Source of the DNA: Siphonobacter sp048595215
Lineage (GTDB): Bacteria > Bacteroidota > Bacteroidia > Cytophagales > Spirosomataceae
Length of the DNA stretch: 9,556 nucleotides
Reading direction: 5' to 3'
NCBI RefSeq assembly: GCF_048595215.1
Contig: NZ_JBMDWJ010000370.1
Location: forward strand, 1-9,556
Both the position numbers and the translations under genes were made by a program. The notes below the pieces were generated by a model. It was not told the DNA's origin. It saw only the letters and a program-made list of their open reading frames with translations, and searched no databases. Shown piece by piece: positions 7,470-9,556 of this stretch. The number at the start of each line of letters is the position of its first letter. Position 1 is the stretch's first letter.

Positions 7470-7727
7470 TTGAAGATTAGCTTTTCGCTACTGCATACGA
7501 ATTGCCTACAGTTGAACAAACCGTGGAATGATCGGTCGGTGATGAGTCTATTTTACGGAATCTATGTTATCGGCCCAGAGGGGTCGTTGGGAGCTAACGG
7601 TCAAAGCTTAGTCCTGGAAAAAGGCTATTTATACCTCATCCTTAGTTTTACTGGCTGTGATCAGCCTTACATATGGATTAAGTTCAAAAATAAGGATCTA
7701 CCAAATCTGATGCTAAACGTTTCTTAG
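7470..7727 (+). CDS. Doubtful small hypothetical protein
   Basis: This open frame encodes up to 85 residues from a TTG start, or 61 residues from an ATG at 7542. I recognise no family. It contains GIYVIGPEGSLGANGQ and LYLILSFTGCDQPYIWIKF, neither a clear signal peptide nor an obvious membrane segment, though about 62-70 of the long form is hydrophobic. It is the only candidate gene on the plus strand and lies in AT-rich sequence between two minus-strand units. A plus-strand terminator-like hairpin begins 33 nt after its stop, which is the main argument that something is transcribed here. No TAnnTTTG box was found ahead of it. It may be a gene remnant or chance ORF. Confidence 0.22.
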   Translation: MKISFSLLHTNCLQLNKPWNDRSVMSLFYGIYVIGPEGSLGANGQSLVLEKGYLYLILSFTGCDQPYIWIKFKNKDLPNLMLNVS

Positions 7728-7760
7728 AGTAGCTGCTTAGATCAATCCCTATACCGAGTA

Positions 7761-7795
7761 CCCTCTCTGTACATTCAGAAAGAGGGATTTATTAC
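7761..7795 (+). terminator. Plus-strand terminator-like hairpin
   Basis: ccctct (7761-7766) pairs with agaggg (7781-7786), and ctg (7767-7769) pairs with cag (7776-7778) inside it, with a two-base bulge at 7779-7780. The sequence atttatta follows, so the T-rich tail is on the plus strand. The opposite direction has no T tract. It fits the end of a plus-strand transcript covering the doubtful ORF at 7470-7727 or a non-coding RNA. Confidence 0.45.
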
Positions 7796-7866
7796 AGGCC
7801 AAACACATTAGTTAACAAGATTGAAACTATACGCGTACAATACCTAAATCAGCAGAACAATAGAGA

Positions 7867-7900
7867 AATGGTTATCCTATATACTAATAAGATAACCATT
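7867..7900 (-). terminator. Hairpin downstream of Crp-like gene, possible terminator
   Basis: aatggttatc (7867-7876) and gataaccatt (7891-7900) are perfect reverse complements, with three further pairs after one mismatch and a six-base loop (7881-7886). It lies about 90 nt beyond the stop of the Crp-like gene. The minus-strand sequence after it (tctctattgttctgct) is moderately T-rich. It is the best candidate terminator for that gene. Confidence 0.4.
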
Positions 7901-7989
7901 GTTGAATCAATATGAATGTTTAAACGACTAAGCGTGATCTTAAGATGGTAAGGAAAATAGTAATAACTGAAAAATAAAATCATTAGGAA

Positions 7990-8592
7990 TCAGGATTTAA
8001 CAGCATCCTGTATTCGTTTTTTGATTCGGCTCAGGGATTGATTTTTAATTCCTAAATAAGAAGCGATATGATAAGCGGCTATTCGTTCTACAATCGTGGG
8101 ATGCTCGTTTATTAAATTGAGATAACGTTTTTCATTATTAAACAATAAGAGATCTTCTGTTCGCCCTTGTGCTTGATGAAAAAAGTGCTCCGCCAACCTT
8201 CTACCGAAACGTTCCCAAGATTTATGGTTCTGGTATAAATTCTGTAAATCTTGGTAAGATAAGTACAAAACCTCTGCGTCTTCCAAGGCTTCAATGTAAT
8301 AGACACAAGGACATTGGTAAAGGAAACTGCGGAAAGAAACAATGAATTGTTCTTCTGAAAAGAAGAACATATTTTTCTCTTCATGCGTACTAGGATTACA
8401 ATAGTAGACTCTAAAAATGCCCTTTATGACAATCCCTAAATCCTGACATACAATATTTTGCATATTGTAAAAATCTCCTTTACGTAAGTGTCGCTTTCGC
8501 CACAAAGGAAGGCTAACGGATAGATCTTCTTCCGTTAGCCCTGAAAAGGGGGCGAGTATAGCGTGTAAAAACTTGGATGGCTCTATGTTCAT
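7990..8592 (-). CDS. Crp/Fnr-family transcriptional regulator (Bacteroidota type)
   Basis: This 200-residue cytoplasmic regulator has an N-terminal cyclic-nucleotide-binding-like beta barrel at about 20-115 (LRKGDFYNMQNIVCQDLGIVI around 36-56, GIFRVYY at 58-64, YYIEALEDAEVLYLSYQDLQ at 98-117), a long dimer helix, and a winged helix-turn-helix at about 155-195, with RYLNLINEHPTIVERIAAYH at 156-175 and SYLGIKNQSLSRIKKRI at 178-194, the latter holding the recognition helix. The cAMP-pocket signature of true CRP (GE and the RxA phosphate-binding part) is not visible, as is common in this phylum, so the effector is unknown. Four cysteines (C49, C65, C94, C96) lie in the sensor domain, the last two as CPC. 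It ends 723 nt before the fucosidase start, with a hairpin between, so a link to that operon is unproven. Confidence 0.88.
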   Translation of the reverse strand: MNIEPSKFLHAILAPFSGLTEEDLSVSLPLWRKRHLRKGDFYNMQNIVCQDLGIVIKGIFRVYYCNPSTHEEKNMFFFSEEQFIVSFRSFLYQCPCVYYIEALEDAEVLYLSYQDLQNLYQNHKSWERFGRRLAEHFFHQAQGRTEDLLLFNNEKRYLNLINEHPTIVERIAAYHIASYLGIKNQSLSRIKKRIQDAVKS

Positions 8593-8601
8593 TTTCTTAG
8601 T

Positions 8602-8724
8602 TCAGAAAAGAAGACTCTTAGCAAGATAAGCATCTTCATTGAGAAGCCGTCGTTCTAATGCTCTGTAACTGAGGCGAACAGGTGTGTCTGTCAGCGTTAG
8701 TTCTTTTCCTTTGTAAAGAAACAT
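8602..8724 (-). CDS. Possible 40-residue small protein upstream of Crp-like gene
   Basis: A short ATG-to-TGA frame of 40 codons begins MFLYKGKELTLTDTPVRLSY and continues with an Arg/Leu-rich, probably helical stretch ending LAKSLLF. An in-frame stop lies just upstream, so it is not the tail of a longer frame. It ends 9 nt before the Crp-like start and begins 50 nt after the membrane-protein stop, which is good spacing for an operon member or a leader peptide. I recognise no family, and a frame this short can occur by chance. It would fill nearly the whole gap between the two neighbours. Confidence 0.33.
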   Translation of the reverse strand: MFLYKGKELTLTDTPVRLSYRALERRLLNEDAYLAKSLLF

Positions 8725-8774
8725 GGAATCTCATACTTTATGCTTTCTTTCACGCTTCTTTTTTAGCAAATCAA

Positions 8775-9266
8775 TTAGGGGAGCGTTCTATTGATTTTCC
8801 GTTGCTTAATGAACTGATAAATCGAACCAGCGATAAATAGTATGAACAGGAAAAGTAATGTTTTAGCAATCACCGGATCCGTAACGTTTTTAGCCCAGGG
8901 ATGTCCAATCGGGACACGCGTAAAGGTCTCATTGACGGTAGGAACAAGTGATAGAAAAAAGCTGACGGATAAAAGGAAATTTTCGAAGTAACGAGCTTTA
9001 GTATTCCCTTGCTTCTTAAGAGAAATAACAAAAGATATCAGAACTAAAATAAAAATAAAGATTGAAAAAACATGCCCCGCATTAAATCCTCCGTTTTTAG
9101 AAATTCCTAACGCTGTTAATGAAGTAATGATGGTACTGTACAAATAGATTTTACCGGTTGCCTTCGTTAAATTAATTTTCCCGTATCGGGCGAAGGATAG
9201 AAGTGCGGAAAGAATGGCGATGACACCAATGGCGGTGTGAAAAATCCCTAAATTTGAAAGTCGCAT
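8775..9266 (-). CDS. Five-helix membrane protein, DUF2306-like
   Basis: This 163-residue inner-membrane protein has about five hydrophobic segments, at roughly 5-27, 36-55, 63-83, 93-112 and 134-153, and a basic C-terminus (KQRKINR). The pattern of an N-terminal HTAIG (10-14), ATGKIYLYSTIITSLTALG (36-54) and NGGFNAGHVFSIFIFIL (58-74), with histidines H10 and H65 near helix ends, resembles DUF2306-type proteins, whose biochemical role is not established. The start at 9266 gives a short hydrophilic leader before the first helix. It lies downstream of an AraC-family gene, with the 28-bp palindrome between, and upstream of the Crp-like gene on the same strand. DUF2306 membership is judged by eye and not certain. 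Confidence 0.65.
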   Translation of the reverse strand: MRLSNLGIFHTAIGVIAILSALLSFARYGKINLTKATGKIYLYSTIITSLTALGISKNGGFNAGHVFSIFIFILVLISFVISLKKQGNTKARYFENFLLSVSFFLSLVPTVNETFTRVPIGHPWAKNVTDPVIAKTLLFLFILFIAGSIYQFIKQRKINRTLP

Positions 9267-9306
9267 ATCGTTGATTGTTTCTGCAAACTTCTGAAAGAAG
9301 GAAATA

Positions 9307-9334
9307 GCGAAAATTCACTTAAGTGAATTTTCGC
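9307..9334 (-). terminator. Perfect 28-bp palindrome, probable terminator of AraC-family gene
   Basis: The sequence gcgaaaattcactt (9307-9320) is followed immediately by its exact reverse complement (9321-9334). The flanks are T-rich in both readings: tatttccttctttc after it on the minus strand, aaactattttatttt on the plus strand. It lies 63 nt after the AraC-family stop and 41 nt before the membrane-protein start. This fits a terminator, but the exact symmetry and a repeated half-site (cttaagtgaa at 9318-9327 and 9360-9369) also fit a protein-binding site controlling the downstream gene. Confidence 0.55.
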
Positions 9335-9396
9335 AAACTATTTTATTTTCTTGGCCATTCTTAAGTGAAGCGAAGGTGAACAAACTACAGCTCCTA

Positions 9397-9555
9397 CTAC
9401 GCATCTTCAAATTCTTCATTGGGAGCCTGTAACCGATGAAGTTTAGCGTATTCTAAGGGAGACATGCCATAGAGTTGATGAAAGGCTTTACGGAAGTATT
9501 TAGGACTTTCAAAACCAACCTGCATCATGACTTCCCCAATACGGACGTCATCCCT
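9397..9555 (-). CDS. AraC-family transcriptional regulator, C-terminal fragment
   Basis: Only the last 52 residues are inside the window; the 5' end is cut by the right edge. They hold the second helix-turn-helix of the AraC DNA-binding domain: RIGEVMMQVGFESPKYFRKA followed by FHQLYGMSPLEYAKLHRLQ, matching the family pattern VGFxSxxYFxxxFxxxxGxSPxxY. The protein ends with a short acidic tail (NEEFEDA) and a double stop (tagtag at 9399-9394 on the minus strand). The effector domain is not visible; many Bacteroidota homologues are hybrid two-component sensors or stand-alone AraC proteins, and this fragment cannot tell them apart. Confidence 0.9.
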   Translation of the reverse strand, partial: RDDVRIGEVMMQVGFESPKYFRKAFHQLYGMSPLEYAKLHRLQAPNEEFEDA

Positions 9556-9556
9556 C

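Larger units (their letters stand above)
7268..7989. other. 722-nt AT-rich intergenic region
   Basis: No confident gene lies between the fucosidase start and the Crp-like gene's stop. The region contains a promoter-like box for the fucosidase (7322-7329), an 8-bp palindrome (7351-7358), a doubtful plus-strand ORF (7470-7727) followed by a terminator-like hairpin (7761-7786), and a minus-strand hairpin (7867-7900) that may terminate the Crp-like gene. The repeated octamer aatgattg occurs at 7341 and 7391. No tRNA, transposase fragment or CRISPR repeat was seen. Confidence 0.6.

Noticed and set aside
7268..7989. Search for transposase fragments, tRNA or CRISPR repeats in the large gap
   Set aside because: No cloverleaf, no evenly spaced repeats and no transposase motif were found; the hairpins are single and unrelated in sequence.

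Overview
The window reads as Bacteroidota DNA, most likely from a free-living or plant/soil-associated Cytophagales-type bacterium. The evidence is an adjacent SusC/SusD pair with textbook family motifs, a Crp-like regulator of the short Bacteroidota type, weak or absent Shine-Dalgarno sequences, and a TAnnTTTG-type promoter box. The lineage below phylum is inference. All confident genes lie on the minus strand, so transcription runs from high to low coordinates.

Layout in transcription order (right to left): the C-terminus of an AraC-family regulator (9397-9555, cut by the window edge); a perfect 28-bp palindrome that probably terminates it; a five-helix membrane protein resembling DUF2306 (8775-9266); a possible 40-residue small gene (8602-8724) ending 9 nt before a Crp/Fnr-like regulator (7990-8592); a 722-nt AT-rich gap that holds a doubtful plus-strand ORF and two hairpins; then a sugar-utilisation locus. 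That locus has a GH29 alpha-L-fucosidase with a Tat-like signal (5636-7267), a RhaM-family mutarotase 8 nt downstream (5283-5627), a 322-nt gap with a very long imperfect palindrome, a SusC-type TonB-dependent transporter (1829-4960), and a SusD-type surface lipoprotein 15 nt after it (167-1813). A hairpin follows SusD, and the left edge carries an 18-nt direct repeat.

Together the last four genes look like a small polysaccharide utilisation locus for fucosylated glycans. SusD and SusC would capture and import a fucose-decorated oligosaccharide, the fucosidase would release L-fucose (probably in the periplasm), and the mutarotase would speed interconversion of alpha- and beta-L-fucose for the next catabolic step. 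No fucose isomerase, kinase, dehydrogenase, permease, ECF-sigma/anti-sigma pair or hybrid two-component regulator is visible, so downstream metabolism and dedicated control must lie elsewhere. The two regulators upstream are separated by a large gap and a composition change, and I see no proof that they control the locus.

I did not find a clearly novel multi-gene system. The best leads are the non-coding structures: the 60-nt palindrome before susC, an 8-bp palindrome TTGTACAA present upstream of both the fucosidase and susC, the 28-bp palindrome with a repeated half-site near 9.3 kb, and the small ORFs.
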